DNA of 64,000 nt from Pseudorhodobacter turbinis (GCF_005234135.1 NZ_CP039964.1:744001-808000); one strand, 5' to 3'; positions 1 through 8,436 are shown, counted from the first letter of the stretch. A program made the numbers and translations. The notes: generated by a model from the letters alone, not told the origin.

Positions 1-255
1 GCCGGTGGCGCTCCGGTCCACCTCGCCCATTTCGGGGTGGGTGTGCAGCGGCAGGCCAAAAGCATGCGACAGGATCTCGGCGGTTTGCTGGGCCTTGACC
101 TCGGGAGAGGCGATAAGCCGCCAACCGCGCCCCGGCCAGCCCCGCTTGACCGCCGCGCGCAGACGGCGACGCCCTTGATCCGACAATTCCCATTCTAGAA
201 CAGGGGTTTGCGGGTCAATCTTCACCTCTGGATGTGACAAATACAAAATGCGCAT
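1..255 (-). CDS. Histidine phosphatase family protein, N-terminal part (runs off left edge)
   Basis: Partial gene: 85 codons are visible from ATG at 255 to base 1, with no stop. The translation starts MRILYLSHPEV and reaches EVDRSATG. The LSHPEV stretch lies where phosphoglycerate-mutase-like enzymes carry the catalytic RHG; the His is kept (His8) but the preceding Arg is Ser. The later W-x-LSDQGRRR and MGEVDRSATG segments fit this superfamily as it appears in Rhodobacterales. Its ATG overlaps the stop of the upstream glycosyltransferase (TAATG), so the two are probably translationally coupled. The substrate cannot be inferred. Confidence 0.72.
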   Translation of the reverse strand, partial: MRILYLSHPEVKIDPQTPVLEWELSDQGRRRLRAAVKRGWPGRGWRLIASPEVKAQQTAEILSHAFGLPLHTHPEMGEVDRSATG

Positions 256-1142
256 TACTTCAGTTTCCTGCTGTAGAAACGGATGATATCACCGCGCGTT
301 TTGCCCAATATGAAATCGGACCAGATCAACGTCCGACCCTTGGGGTCTGTCACCCGCGCGCCTTCGGCCATTTGGAGCAGCTCGTCGGGCTTGATCTCTA
401 CCCCGCAAAGCGTCACGGCAATCAGACCTTGGCGACGGGCACGCACCCAAGGCAAAACCGCCCAGACATAGCTAAGAAGATTGATCCGCGACATAAACTC
501 TGTCGGGAATTTCACCGCCAGACTCTTGGGGATGGCCTCTACTGTTTCTTGCGCGGCCCAGCTCATGAAGCGTTCGTCCGCGATCATGGGGCGAAACCAC
601 CATTCCTGCTTTTTATTCCATAATTCAGTAAATTGCGCGGCGATCTTTGTGTGATGCTTTGGGTGAAACGCCACCAAAGAGGAATTGCCTCGCGCGTATT
701 TCCGCCCCTTCGTCCGCCGCCAGATAAACCGCCCCACAGCCCCCAAAGGCACAATCGCACTTTGCAGCAACATCAAGGCATCAGGGCGTGGTAAAAGGTT
801 CAATATCCGCTTCAGATCGCCCGTCACCACGGTATCGAGGTCGATATAGAGCGCGGGCAAATCATCGGCCAGAACGCCTTTTTCGAACATCGCAAGCTTG
901 GTTTGGCAGCCCGCCCCGCGAAACTGCGGCGTCAGCCAGAAGTCGGGGATCATGCGCAGCTCTGCCCTTGGGTCAAGGTTGGGGCGTGCGCGATCGGACA
1001 GCAGCACAAAACGGGGTTGGCTGCTTGCATGTTGTGCAATCGCATCGATCAAGCGGTTTACGAGGGCGACATCATATTTGTCGCCCCACAAGAACATGAC
1101 GCATTGCCAATCCGCCTGCGCTGCTCCGTCAGATCGTGGCAT
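255..1142 (-). CDS. GT8-like glycosyltransferase / nucleotide-diphospho-sugar transferase fold protein
   Basis: About 295 residues if started at ATG 1142, which overlaps the end of the SDR gene by 14 bases and has GGTGGGG just upstream; ATG 1097 is the alternative. The segment ALYIDLDTVVTGDL at about residues 97-110 holds a DxD motif (Asp101-Asp103), the metal and nucleotide-sugar site of GT-A glycosyltransferases. It is preceded by a QTKLAMF helix typical of GT8-like proteins. No signal peptide or clear membrane segment is seen. The open frame extends upstream to 1421, but that part lies inside the SDR gene and is not gene-like. Probably modifies a surface glycan; acceptor unknown. Confidence 0.65.
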   Translation of the reverse strand: MPRSDGAAQADWQCVMFLWGDKYDVALVNRLIDAIAQHASSQPRFVLLSDRARPNLDPRAELRMIPDFWLTPQFRGAGCQTKLAMFEKGVLADDLPALYIDLDTVVTGDLKRILNLLPRPDALMLLQSAIVPLGAVGRFIWRRTKGRKYARGNSSLVAFHPKHHTKIAAQFTELWNKKQEWWFRPMIADERFMSWAAQETVEAIPKSLAVKFPTEFMSRINLLSYVWAVLPWVRARRQGLIAVTLCGVEIKPDELLQMAEGARVTDPKGRTLIWSDFILGKTRGDIIRFYSRKLK

Positions 1143-1908
1143 TAATGGCCCCACCATCCAGCAAGAGGTTCTGGCCAACGATAAAGCCCGCCTTGTCCGA
1201 GCACAAGAACGCACAGGCCGCGCCAAACTCCTCAGGACTGCCATAGCGGCGGGCGGGGATCGTGGCCTCACGCTGTTTGCGGGCCGCCGCCATATCGATG
1301 CCTTGCGCCTCGGCCACGCCGGTATCAAGGCTGATGGCGCGGTCTGTGTCATGGATGCCGGGCAGCAGGTTGTTGATCGTGACGCCATGCGGTGCCACCT
1401 GCCGTGCCGTACCCGCAACAAATCCCGTCAGGCCAGTGCGGGCCGCATTCGACAGGCCAAGCTGCGGGATCGGCGCCTTGACTGAACCCGAAGTGATGTT
1501 CACCACCCTGCCCCAATTGCGCGCGATCATCCCCGGCAGCAGCGCCTGCATCAAGGCAATCGGCGCCAGCATATTGCTATCCAGCGCTTTGATGAAATCA
1601 TCACGCGACCAGTCCGACCACATGCCGGGGGGCGGACCACCAGCGTTGGTGACCAAGATATCGGCCCCCTCGGCCTTGGCCAGAACGGCTGCACGACCCT
1701 CTTCGGTGGTGATATCAGCGGCAACGGTGGTGACCGTCACGCCGTAGGCCGCACGGATATGTTCGGCGGTCGCCGTAAGCGCCTCAGCACCGCGCGCATT
1801 GATGACGAGGTTGACCCCTGCCTCGGCCAACGCCTCGGCACATCCGCGCCCCAAGCCCTTGGACGCCGCACAAACCAGCGCTGTTTTGCCTTTGATACCC
1901 AGATCCAT
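1129..1908 (-). CDS. Atypical SDR family oxidoreductase (3-oxoacyl-ACP-reductase-like)
   Basis: A Rossmann-fold short-chain dehydrogenase/reductase of 259 residues, the usual family length. Residues 15-20 (ASKGLG) form the cofactor glycine-rich turn, NAGG at 88-91 is the structural motif, and Ser140/142 lies in the ITSGS strand. The catalytic YxxxK is not intact: the equivalent site reads S153-N-A-A-R157, as in a known reductase-like SDR subgroup that lacks the active-site Tyr. ATG 1908 is chosen because GAGGGCAGGA lies just upstream; an ATG at 1926 has no such site. It is first in a tight three-gene run with the glycosyltransferase and phosphatase. Activity as a reductase is doubtful. Confidence 0.8.
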   Translation of the reverse strand: MDLGIKGKTALVCAASKGLGRGCAEALAEAGVNLVINARGAEALTATAEHIRAAYGVTVTTVAADITTEEGRAAVLAKAEGADILVTNAGGPPPGMWSDWSRDDFIKALDSNMLAPIALMQALLPGMIARNWGRVVNITSGSVKAPIPQLGLSNAARTGLTGFVAGTARQVAPHGVTINNLLPGIHDTDRAISLDTGVAEAQGIDMAAARKQREATIPARRYGSPEEFGAACAFLCSDKAGFIVGQNLLLDGGAINATI

Positions 1909-2043
1909 ATTCCTGCCCTCATGCACGTGAATTCACTGCTCCTTGGCTATCAGCCAAGGGAACAAAGGGAAAGTGGCATGACGCAAATCATACCCGCGCA
2001 AAAAATCTGAAAAAATGAAGCTTCTGGCGTCAATCTTAAGGGT

Positions 2044-2072
2044 TTGCTAGATATAATGCCAAACACTATAAT
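2044..2072 (+). promoter_or_regulatory. Sigma70-type promoter for the Hint-domain gene
   Basis: TTGCTA at 2044-2049, a 17-base spacer, and a perfect TATAAT at 2067-2072. Transcription would begin near 2079, about 36 bases before ATG 2115. A second TATAAT sits at 2052-2057 but lacks a good -35. The surrounding 1909-2114 gap is AT-rich compared with the genes and also separates the divergent SDR gene. Confidence 0.65.
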
Positions 2073-2114
2073 AGAACCCTCGCTCTCGTATTGGACAACT
2101 CTGTGAACTTCGCT

Positions 2115-3110
2115 ATGCAAAACCATTCATTGCCCGAACAGGTTTGTCAGGTTTTTCAAGCAGATGACTTGATTGTCACCATCGGCGTAAACATGGGCGA
2201 CGGGCTCGCGGGCCTGGATGATGCCTGCCTTGGCGACATCTACGAGTTGATGCAGGATGCCAGCCCGAAAAAACTGATGCTGAACCGAAGCGGCAATACC
2301 CAGACGGTGGCCGAGGGCAGCAGTATCGGCGCGCCACATTCCCCCGTCACCATGAATGCGCGCTATACCATGATGGCGCCCGACGGCGACCGGGTGGAGC
2401 TTCTTTCGCTCCGGCTGGGGCATGATGGCAGCTATTGGTTGCTGCCTCTGTCCCCGATCGGTACCGGCATCGACTATACCTTGCTCAAGATGGAAGAGCC
2501 GCAACCGGCAGAACGGCTTCTGGATCTGCTTTGCACCTCTTTTGCTGCGGGCACTCTGATCACGCTGGGCAATGGCGCGCAGCGCCCGGTTGAGGAGCTG
2601 TGCGTGGGCGATCGGGTGTTGACCCGCGATCACGGCCCGCAGGAATTGCACTGGCTGGGGAAGGTAACATTGCGCGCTGTGGGCACCTATGCCCCTGTGG
2701 TGATCCCGGCGGGCGAGATGGGAAATGCGGGTGATCTGGTCATCAGCCAACACCACCGTATGTTCCTTTACCAACGTCATCGCAGCGGCGGTCTTGCGAA
2801 GTCCGAGGTGCTGGTACAGGCCAAGCATCTGGTCGATGGTGAGCATATCTTTATCCGCGAGGGTGGCTATGTCGATTATTTCAGCCTTGTGTTTGGCAGC
2901 CATGAGATCATCTATGCCGAAGGAATTCCCGCCGAAAGCCTGCTGGTGACCGAGGCGACTGTCTCTCGTCTGCCCTCGGATCTTGCTGCCGAAGTGCAAG
3001 CGCGTTTTCCCGGGGTAAGCCAGAATCAGCACTTCGGGGTGGAGGCAGGGCCGCAAGTTGTGGCAGCCCTCAAGCTGGATGCGGCCAGACGCAGGCGCGG
3101 CACAACGTAA
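2115..3110 (+). CDS. Free-standing Hint (Hedgehog/intein-type) domain protein
   Basis: 331 residues from ATG 2115; TTG 2091 and GTG 2103 are in-frame alternatives and none has a strong ribosome site. Residues 1-138 match no family I recognise. The Hint_2-type domain begins at Cys140 (CTSFAAGTLI) and continues with PVEELCVGDRVLTRDHG and HWLGKVT at about 158-185. The block with SQHHRMF follows at 211-217, then the closing GSHEIIYAEGIPAESLL at 261-277. Known Hint domains self-cleave at such a Cys, but many bacterial Hint_2 proteins are uncharacterised. No signal peptide is seen. The last 50 residues end in an RRRRG patch. It has its own strong promoter, so it does not depend on a neighbour. Confidence 0.75.
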   Translation: MQNHSLPEQVCQVFQADDLIVTIGVNMGDGLAGLDDACLGDIYELMQDASPKKLMLNRSGNTQTVAEGSSIGAPHSPVTMNARYTMMAPDGDRVELLSLRLGHDGSYWLLPLSPIGTGIDYTLLKMEEPQPAERLLDLLCTSFAAGTLITLGNGAQRPVEELCVGDRVLTRDHGPQELHWLGKVTLRAVGTYAPVVIPAGEMGNAGDLVISQHHRMFLYQRHRSGGLAKSEVLVQAKHLVDGEHIFIREGGYVDYFSLVFGSHEIIYAEGIPAESLLVTEATVSRLPSDLAAEVQARFPGVSQNQHFGVEAGPQVVAALKLDAARRRRGTT

Positions 3111-3152
3111 AAGGCAGTGCCACGCCAGTTGCGAAGCGTTGAAATAGCGGAT

Positions 3153-4763
3153 ATGTGCCAGCACATGCAGCAAAATCGCCCCCCCCTTCCGCCTGAAATC
3201 GCCCGCCGCCGGACCTTTGCGATCATCGCACACCCGGATGCCGGTAAAACCACCCTGACCGAAAAGTTTCTGCTGTTTGGCGGGGCGATCCAGATGGCGG
3301 GTCAGGTCCGCGCCAAAGGTGAGGCGCGGCGCACCAAATCCGACTTCATCAAGATGGAGCAAGACCGTGGGATCTCGGTCTCGGCCTCGGCGATGTCATT
3401 TGATTTTCGCGAATACCGGTTCAATTTGGTCGACACCCCCGGCCACTCGGATTTCTCGGAGGATACCTACCGCACGCTGACGGCGGTGGATGCGGCCGTG
3501 ATGGTGATCGACGGCGCGAAAGGTGTGGAAAGCCAGACCCGCAAGCTGTTCGAGGTTTGCCGTCTGCGCGACCTGCCGATCCTGACGTTTTGTAACAAAA
3601 TGGACCGCGAGGCCCGTGATACGTTTGAGATCATCGATGAAATTCAGGAAAATCTGGCGATTGATGTGTCGCCCGCCAGCTGGCCCATCGGGTCGGGCCG
3701 GGACTTTCTGGGCTGCTATGACATTTTGAACGACCGGCTGGAATTGATGGACCGCGCCGACCGTAATCGGGTGGCCGAAACCATTTCGATCAACGGCCTC
3801 GATGATCCCAAACTGGAACAACACATCCCTGCCGAAGCCCTTTCCCGCCTGCGTGAAGAGCTGGAAATGGCACGCGAATTGCTGCCCGCGCTGGACCGCG
3901 ATTCGCTGCTAAACGGGTCGATGACACCGATCTGGTTCGGCTCTGCGATCAACTCATTCGGGGTCAAGGAATTGATGGACGGGATCGCCAAATTTGGCCC
4001 CGAGCCACAGCCCCAACCCACCGCCGCCCGCGAGGTCTTTCCTGACGAGGACGCCGTCACCGGTGTCGTGTTCAAAGTGCAGGCCAATATGGACCCCAAG
4101 CACCGCGACCGTGTGGCCTTTGTGCGCCTTGCCTCGGGGCATTTCACCCGCGGCATGAAGCTGAACCATGTGCGCAGCAAAAAGGCGATGACAATCAGCA
4201 GCCCCGTGCTGTTCCTCGCCGCCGACCGCGAGTTGGCCGAAGAGGCCTGGGCCGGCGACATCATCGGCATTCCCAACCACGGCCAGTTGCGGATCGGCGA
4301 TGCGCTTACCGAAGGTGAGGCCCTGCGCTTTACCGGCATCCCGTCCTTTGCGCCGGAACTCTTGCAAGGTGTGCGTGCAGGTGATCCGCTCAAGGCCAAG
4401 CATCTGGAAAAGGCGCTTTTGCAATTTGCCGAGGAAGGTGCGGCCAAAGTGTTCAAGCCGATGATCGGTTCGGGCTATATCGTCGGCGTTGTGGGGCCTT
4501 TGCAGTTTGACGTGCTCGCCAGCAGGATCGAGCAGGAATACTCACTCCCCGTCCGGTTTGAACCGTCGCAATTCAGCTCTGCGCGCTGGGTGCAGGGGCC
4601 GAAGGCCGAGATGGACAAATTCATGGCCGTCAACAAGGGCCATATCGCGCAAGACAGCGATGGCGACACGGTGTTCCTGACGCGCTTGCAATGGGATATT
4701 GACCGGATCACCCGCGATTACCCCGAACTGAAGCTGACGGCGACAAAGGAAATGATGGCATAA
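3153..4763 (+). CDS. prfC: Peptide chain release factor 3
   Basis: RF3 is a translational GTPase that recycles RF1/RF2 from the ribosome after termination. The G1 motif AHPDAGKT follows the conserved LPPEIARRRTF start, then VDTPGHSDF (G3) and NKMDR (G4). The elongation-factor-type domain II (GVVFKVQANMDPKHRDRVAF) and the C-terminal RF3 domain (GFIVGVVG-like, LQFDVL, TRLQWDIDR) are complete. The 536-residue length is normal. The start is uncertain among GTG 3117, ATG 3153 and ATG 3165; 3153 best matches the N-terminal length I recall for Roseobacter RF3. It begins 42 bases after the Hint gene. Confidence 0.95.
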   Translation: MCQHMQQNRPPLPPEIARRRTFAIIAHPDAGKTTLTEKFLLFGGAIQMAGQVRAKGEARRTKSDFIKMEQDRGISVSASAMSFDFREYRFNLVDTPGHSDFSEDTYRTLTAVDAAVMVIDGAKGVESQTRKLFEVCRLRDLPILTFCNKMDREARDTFEIIDEIQENLAIDVSPASWPIGSGRDFLGCYDILNDRLELMDRADRNRVAETISINGLDDPKLEQHIPAEALSRLREELEMARELLPALDRDSLLNGSMTPIWFGSAINSFGVKELMDGIAKFGPEPQPQPTAAREVFPDEDAVTGVVFKVQANMDPKHRDRVAFVRLASGHFTRGMKLNHVRSKKAMTISSPVLFLAADRELAEEAWAGDIIGIPNHGQLRIGDALTEGEALRFTGIPSFAPELLQGVRAGDPLKAKHLEKALLQFAEEGAAKVFKPMIGSGYIVGVVGPLQFDVLASRIEQEYSLPVRFEPSQFSSARWVQGPKAEMDKFMAVNKGHIAQDSDGDTVFLTRLQWDIDRITRDYPELKLTATKEMMA

Positions 4764-4797
4764 CCTTTGCGCCGGACCGATCAAGACGAGGCAGAGC

Positions 4798-5547
4798 ATG
4801 ACCGACCCCACTTACCCCGATGCCCCCCAAAGCCTGATTGACCATTGGAACAAGCGGCGCGGCCCATTGCACTTGCAAGAGGGTGAGGGTTTGGCGGGGC
4901 TGGATGTCGATCTGGCCGCCCTTGCGCAGGTTATTTTACCGCCAACATCCGCCGATCTGCCCAAAGGCGCCAGCAGGCACGCCGCAAAAGAGCATGAGCT
5001 GCGCAGCGAGCTTGGCGGTCAATCAGAGTTGGTCTTGCTGCACGCATTGGTGATCGCCCACCTGCGCAAACGCCGTTTTCCGGGACACACCCCGGCCCTG
5101 TTTCGCAAAATCTGGTCCGAGCAGTCCCCCTACCTGCTTGGGTGCCTCAACACGCGCTGGCTGATCTCTGCGGTGATCACCTTTGGCGAGCATGGTGCCA
5201 CAGCGCGCGAAAAGCTGTTGGGACGTGAAATGGGGATGCTGTTTTCGATCATGAAGCTTTACGAATTCGAACGCCTCCATAGCGGCAAAGCCCCGGATGA
5301 AACCTTTGGCCTGCGCCGTATCGATGCCGAAATGCCGCTGGAGATGACCCCGTTTTCACTGGCGTCGGGGGGGCTCGATATCAACCTGCTTGCCCCGCTT
5401 TGGCAACGCGCCCAAGAAGAGCCGGTCATGGGGCCGCTTGCCTACGCCCTGCTGGACCGGCTAAACCATGATAAGGGCGGTATTTTCCGGCGTATTTCCG
5501 CAATGCGCGCAAAAAAGCAGGCGCGGATCGCGGGGCGCAAGGCTTGA
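4798..5547 (+). CDS. Uncharacterised protein (249 aa)
   Basis: I do not recognise a family. It starts at ATG 4798 behind an ACGAGGCAGA ribosome-site-like stretch, 34 bases after prfC. The product is soluble-looking, without signal peptide or membrane segment, and ends in a basic tail (MRAKKQARIAGRKA). Its middle carries LVLLHALVIAHLRKRR and LGCLNTRWLISAVITFGEHG, which look like amphipathic helices. It ends 16 bases before the downstream glycosyltransferase, so the two may be co-transcribed. Codon usage agrees with its neighbours, supporting a real gene. Confidence 0.7.
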   Translation: MTDPTYPDAPQSLIDHWNKRRGPLHLQEGEGLAGLDVDLAALAQVILPPTSADLPKGASRHAAKEHELRSELGGQSELVLLHALVIAHLRKRRFPGHTPALFRKIWSEQSPYLLGCLNTRWLISAVITFGEHGATAREKLLGREMGMLFSIMKLYEFERLHSGKAPDETFGLRRIDAEMPLEMTPFSLASGGLDINLLAPLWQRAQEEPVMGPLAYALLDRLNHDKGGIFRRISAMRAKKQARIAGRKA

Positions 5548-5563
5548 TGTATCAACAGGCGGG

Positions 5564-6607
5564 ATGGCAAAGATGAGAGCGTTTCTGGTAACCACCGCCA
5601 AGAATGAGGCCCCCTATTTTCTGGAGTGGGTCGCCCATCATCTGGAACTTGGTTTCACCGATATCGTTATTTTTCAAAACGATAGCGATGACCTGACACA
5701 TGAAACCCTCTTTGCCTTGCGCAAGATCGGCGCCATTCGATATTTCTATAACCGCGCCGAAAATCGCCAGATCAAAACGCAGGCCTATACGCGTGCAGAC
5801 AGCTTTCCCGAATTCAAGGACTGCGATTGGGCGATGGCGCTGGATATGAACGAGTTTCTGGTTGTCAAAACCGGCAATGGCACCCTGACCGATCTGATTG
5901 CGGCTGTGCCGGAAAGTGATTGCCTGCACCTCAACCGCCGTGATTTTGGCAACTCCGGTTTTGAGCTGCTGACGGATGAGCTGGTGACGGACCGTTTTTG
6001 CATGGCCGACCACCCGCTTGGCCCAACCGAAAACGCCAGTCCCTATAAATGCCTGTTCCGGCCGTCGTTATTTCAACGTCCCGGCATCCACCACCCCGAG
6101 AAGCCCGTGATTGCACCCGAGGCCATTCGCTATACCAACGGCAGCGGGTTGCGCCCCGATCATTACCGAGTCAAAAGCATCCTCTCCACCGATATTTGCG
6201 GCTGTGAATTTGCGCAAATCAACCACTATATCACGCGCGACTTGACCAGTTTTTTGCTGAAGTCCACGGAAAACTCTGACATGAAGGCTGACCGTAGAAC
6301 GGTGCTGCGTCACTGGAAAAAGCGTAACAAAAACTTTGAAATCGACGGTAGCATGGCGCCATGGCAAGCACGCACTATCGCCCGGATGAACGCATTGGAC
6401 GAGGCCTCAGACGGGCAGTTGATGGAGTTGCGTCAAACCGCGATCTACACCCATCTTTCGCGCTATTATACGATGCTCCAAAAGCCCGCGATGCGTGATT
6501 TCCGTGACAGATGCAAGGCACATCCCAATGCCGTAAACCCGCATACGGACCATGCCATATCATCGCCGCCGGATCTGACCGGTCTGGCAGAGATGTATCT
6601 GAAGTAA
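5564..6607 (+). CDS. Glycosyltransferase family 2-like protein (PF13704 type)
   Basis: 347 residues. The N-terminus (RAFLVTTAKNEAPYFLEWVAHHLELGF) and IVIFQNDSDDLT are typical of the Glyco_tranf_2_4 group, which transfers sugars in surface-polysaccharide synthesis. The metal-binding position usually reads D-x-D before E-F; here it is Asp94-Met-Asn96-Glu-Phe. A HYITRDLTSFLLKS segment near residue 225 matches the C-terminal conserved part of the group. The start is ATG 5564 with AGGCGGG upstream; ATG 5573 is possible. The frame is open upstream to 5468, but that overlaps the previous gene. Confidence 0.75.
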   Translation: MAKMRAFLVTTAKNEAPYFLEWVAHHLELGFTDIVIFQNDSDDLTHETLFALRKIGAIRYFYNRAENRQIKTQAYTRADSFPEFKDCDWAMALDMNEFLVVKTGNGTLTDLIAAVPESDCLHLNRRDFGNSGFELLTDELVTDRFCMADHPLGPTENASPYKCLFRPSLFQRPGIHHPEKPVIAPEAIRYTNGSGLRPDHYRVKSILSTDICGCEFAQINHYITRDLTSFLLKSTENSDMKADRRTVLRHWKKRNKNFEIDGSMAPWQARTIARMNALDEASDGQLMELRQTAIYTHLSRYYTMLQKPAMRDFRDRCKAHPNAVNPHTDHAISSPPDLTGLAEMYLK

Positions 6608-6633
6608 AAAAAACAGCGCTATGCGGCTACAAC

Positions 6634-6662
6634 TTGACCTTTGGTGCCAAAAAGGCTATTTG
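6634..6662 (+). promoter_or_regulatory. Sigma70-type promoter for the DEAD-box helicase
   Basis: TTGACC at 6634-6639, a 17-base spacer and TATTTG at 6657-6662. This predicts a start near 6669 and an untranslated leader of about 86 bases before ATG 6755. Long leaders are common on RNA-helicase mRNAs that are controlled by cold or by autoregulation; that role is inferred here. Confidence 0.5.
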
Positions 6663-6754
6663 CTGTCACGCCTTCGGGCAATGACGCCGGGACGCCCGGA
6701 AATCTTGCGTCCCATCCCATTTTTGCGGTCCGATACCGCATATACAGGACGCAC

Positions 6755-8317
6755 ATGACCAAATTCTCTGATCTCGCGCTGGATCCCCGCGTGTTGAAAG
6801 CAGTGGCCGAAGCTGGCTACGAATCCCCAACCCCGATCCAAGAGCAAGCGATTCCACACGCGCTCGAAGGCCGTGATGTTTTGGGCATCGCCCAAACGGG
6901 CACCGGCAAAACCGCAAGCTTTACCTTGCCTATGATTACCCTTTTGGGCAAAGGCCGCGCGCGCGCGCGTATGCCACGTTCGCTCGTTCTGGCCCCGACA
7001 CGGGAGTTGGCGGCGCAAGTTGCTGAAAACTTTGAAATTTACGCTAAATACACCAAGCTGACCAAAGCTCTTTTGATCGGCGGCGTGGCTTTTGGCGAAC
7101 AAGACAAGCTGATCGACCGCGGCGTTGACGTGCTGATTGCGACCCCCGGCCGCCTGCTCGACCATTTTGAGCGTGGCAAATTGCTGCTGCAAGGCGTGCA
7201 AATCATGGTTGTCGATGAGGCTGACCGGATGCTCGATATGGGCTTCATTCCTGATATCGAAAGGATTTTTAGCCTAACGCCCTTCACGCGCCAGACGTTC
7301 TTTTACTCTGCCACGATGGCCCCCGAGATCGAGCGGATCACCAACACGTTCCTTTCTGCCGCCGTAAAAATCGAGGTGGCGCGTCAAAGCTCCAGCTCCG
7401 ATACGATCACGCAGAAGCTGATTGAGGTGGTGCCGAGCCGTAAGGACCGCACGGCCTCGGAGAAGCGCGATGTTTTGCGGACGCTTATCCGTGCCGAAGG
7501 TGAAAGCTGTACCAATGCGATCATTTTCTGCAATCGCAAGTCAGATGTGGATATTGTCTCCAAGTCTTTGAAGCAGCATGGTTTTAACGCTTCTCCAATC
7601 CACGGCGACCTTGACCAGTCAGTGCGCACCCGCACGCTGGACGGTTTCCGCGATGGGTCTGTGCATTTGCTCGTGGCCTCCGATGTGGCGGCGCGCGGCT
7701 TGGATGTGCCTGCTGTCAGCCATGTTTTCAACTTTGACGTGCCCAGCCATCCAGAGGATTATGTGCACCGCATCGGCCGCACCGGTCGTGCCGGGCGCGA
7801 AGGCAAGGCCTTCACTTTGTCCTCCCCATCGGATGCGAAATATCTTGCGGCGATTGAACAGTTGATCGGCAAACCTATCCCGCGCGGCGAGTTGCCCGAG
7901 GGTGCGGTAAAACCAGCCGTCCCTGCGGCCAAAGACGCCAAAACCGAAGAGGCCGAGAAGCCTGCGCGCAGCCGGACCCGTAGCAGGACCCGCACCCCCA
8001 AGGTCGAAAAGGTAGAACCCGTTGCGGTTGAGGCAGCGCCGGTAGAACCCGCTGTACAAACCCCGGCGAAAGAAGCTCCGGTAAAAGACAGTGCAGCAAC
8101 CGACGCACCGGCGAATACCTCCCGTCGGGCACCGCGCGAATCGCGGCGTGATGACAAACGAGGCGATCGACGCAACAATGGCGGCAATGACCGGGTTGTC
8201 GGCATGGGCGATCATGTGCCTGACTTCATTCTGCGCAGCTTCAAGCTTGAGGATTACTCTAGCGACGATACTGAGAACACAGATACATCGAATATTGAGG
8301 ATGCAACGACCGAATAG
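6755..8317 (+). CDS. ATP-dependent DEAD-box RNA helicase (RhlE-like)
   Basis: A superfamily 2 RNA helicase of 520 residues that unwinds structured RNA in cold response, ribosome assembly or mRNA decay. All motifs are present in order: Q motif with TPIQEQAIP, motif I AQTGTGKT, PTRELA, VVDEADRMLDMGF, SAT, and motif VI HRIGRTGRAGREG. The last ~120 residues are a low-complexity tail, first Ala/Glu/Lys-rich with an SRTRSRTRTP repeat, then Arg-rich (SRRAPRESRRDDKRGDRR), as found for RNA tethering in RhlE-type enzymes. The start ATGACCAAATTC at 6755 is chosen from homology to SDLALDPRVLKA. It converges on rnj. Confidence 0.92.
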   Translation: MTKFSDLALDPRVLKAVAEAGYESPTPIQEQAIPHALEGRDVLGIAQTGTGKTASFTLPMITLLGKGRARARMPRSLVLAPTRELAAQVAENFEIYAKYTKLTKALLIGGVAFGEQDKLIDRGVDVLIATPGRLLDHFERGKLLLQGVQIMVVDEADRMLDMGFIPDIERIFSLTPFTRQTFFYSATMAPEIERITNTFLSAAVKIEVARQSSSSDTITQKLIEVVPSRKDRTASEKRDVLRTLIRAEGESCTNAIIFCNRKSDVDIVSKSLKQHGFNASPIHGDLDQSVRTRTLDGFRDGSVHLLVASDVAARGLDVPAVSHVFNFDVPSHPEDYVHRIGRTGRAGREGKAFTLSSPSDAKYLAAIEQLIGKPIPRGELPEGAVKPAVPAAKDAKTEEAEKPARSRTRSRTRTPKVEKVEPVAVEAAPVEPAVQTPAKEAPVKDSAATDAPANTSRRAPRESRRDDKRGDRRNNGGNDRVVGMGDHVPDFILRSFKLEDYSSDDTENTDTSNIEDATTE

Positions 8318-8402
8318 TCACGGCATCAAAGCTCTGGCGTTTTTGCGGCAGAGCTTCCCTATTCCGATTGTGACGCGATACCCGCATCAAATATGACATA
8401 GA

Positions 8403-8436
8403 AAAAGGCGCGCAGGGTTTCCCTTGCGCGCCTTTT
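8403..8436. terminator. Bidirectional rho-independent terminator
   Basis: AAAAGGCGCGCAGGG pairs with CCCTTGCGCGCCTTTT around a TTT loop, flanked by an A-run on one side and a T-run on the other. It lies between the convergent helicase and rnj genes and can serve both. Confidence 0.85.

Noticed and set aside
1143..1421. Upstream extension of the glycosyltransferase frame
   Set aside because: It lies in the SDR gene in another frame and gives Arg/Ser/Pro-rich sequence unlike any glycosyltransferase.
2127..3362. 411-codon open frame on the minus strand opposite the Hint gene
   Set aside because: It spans the Hint gene and the start of prfC; both plus-strand proteins have recognisable domains and the antisense product does not.
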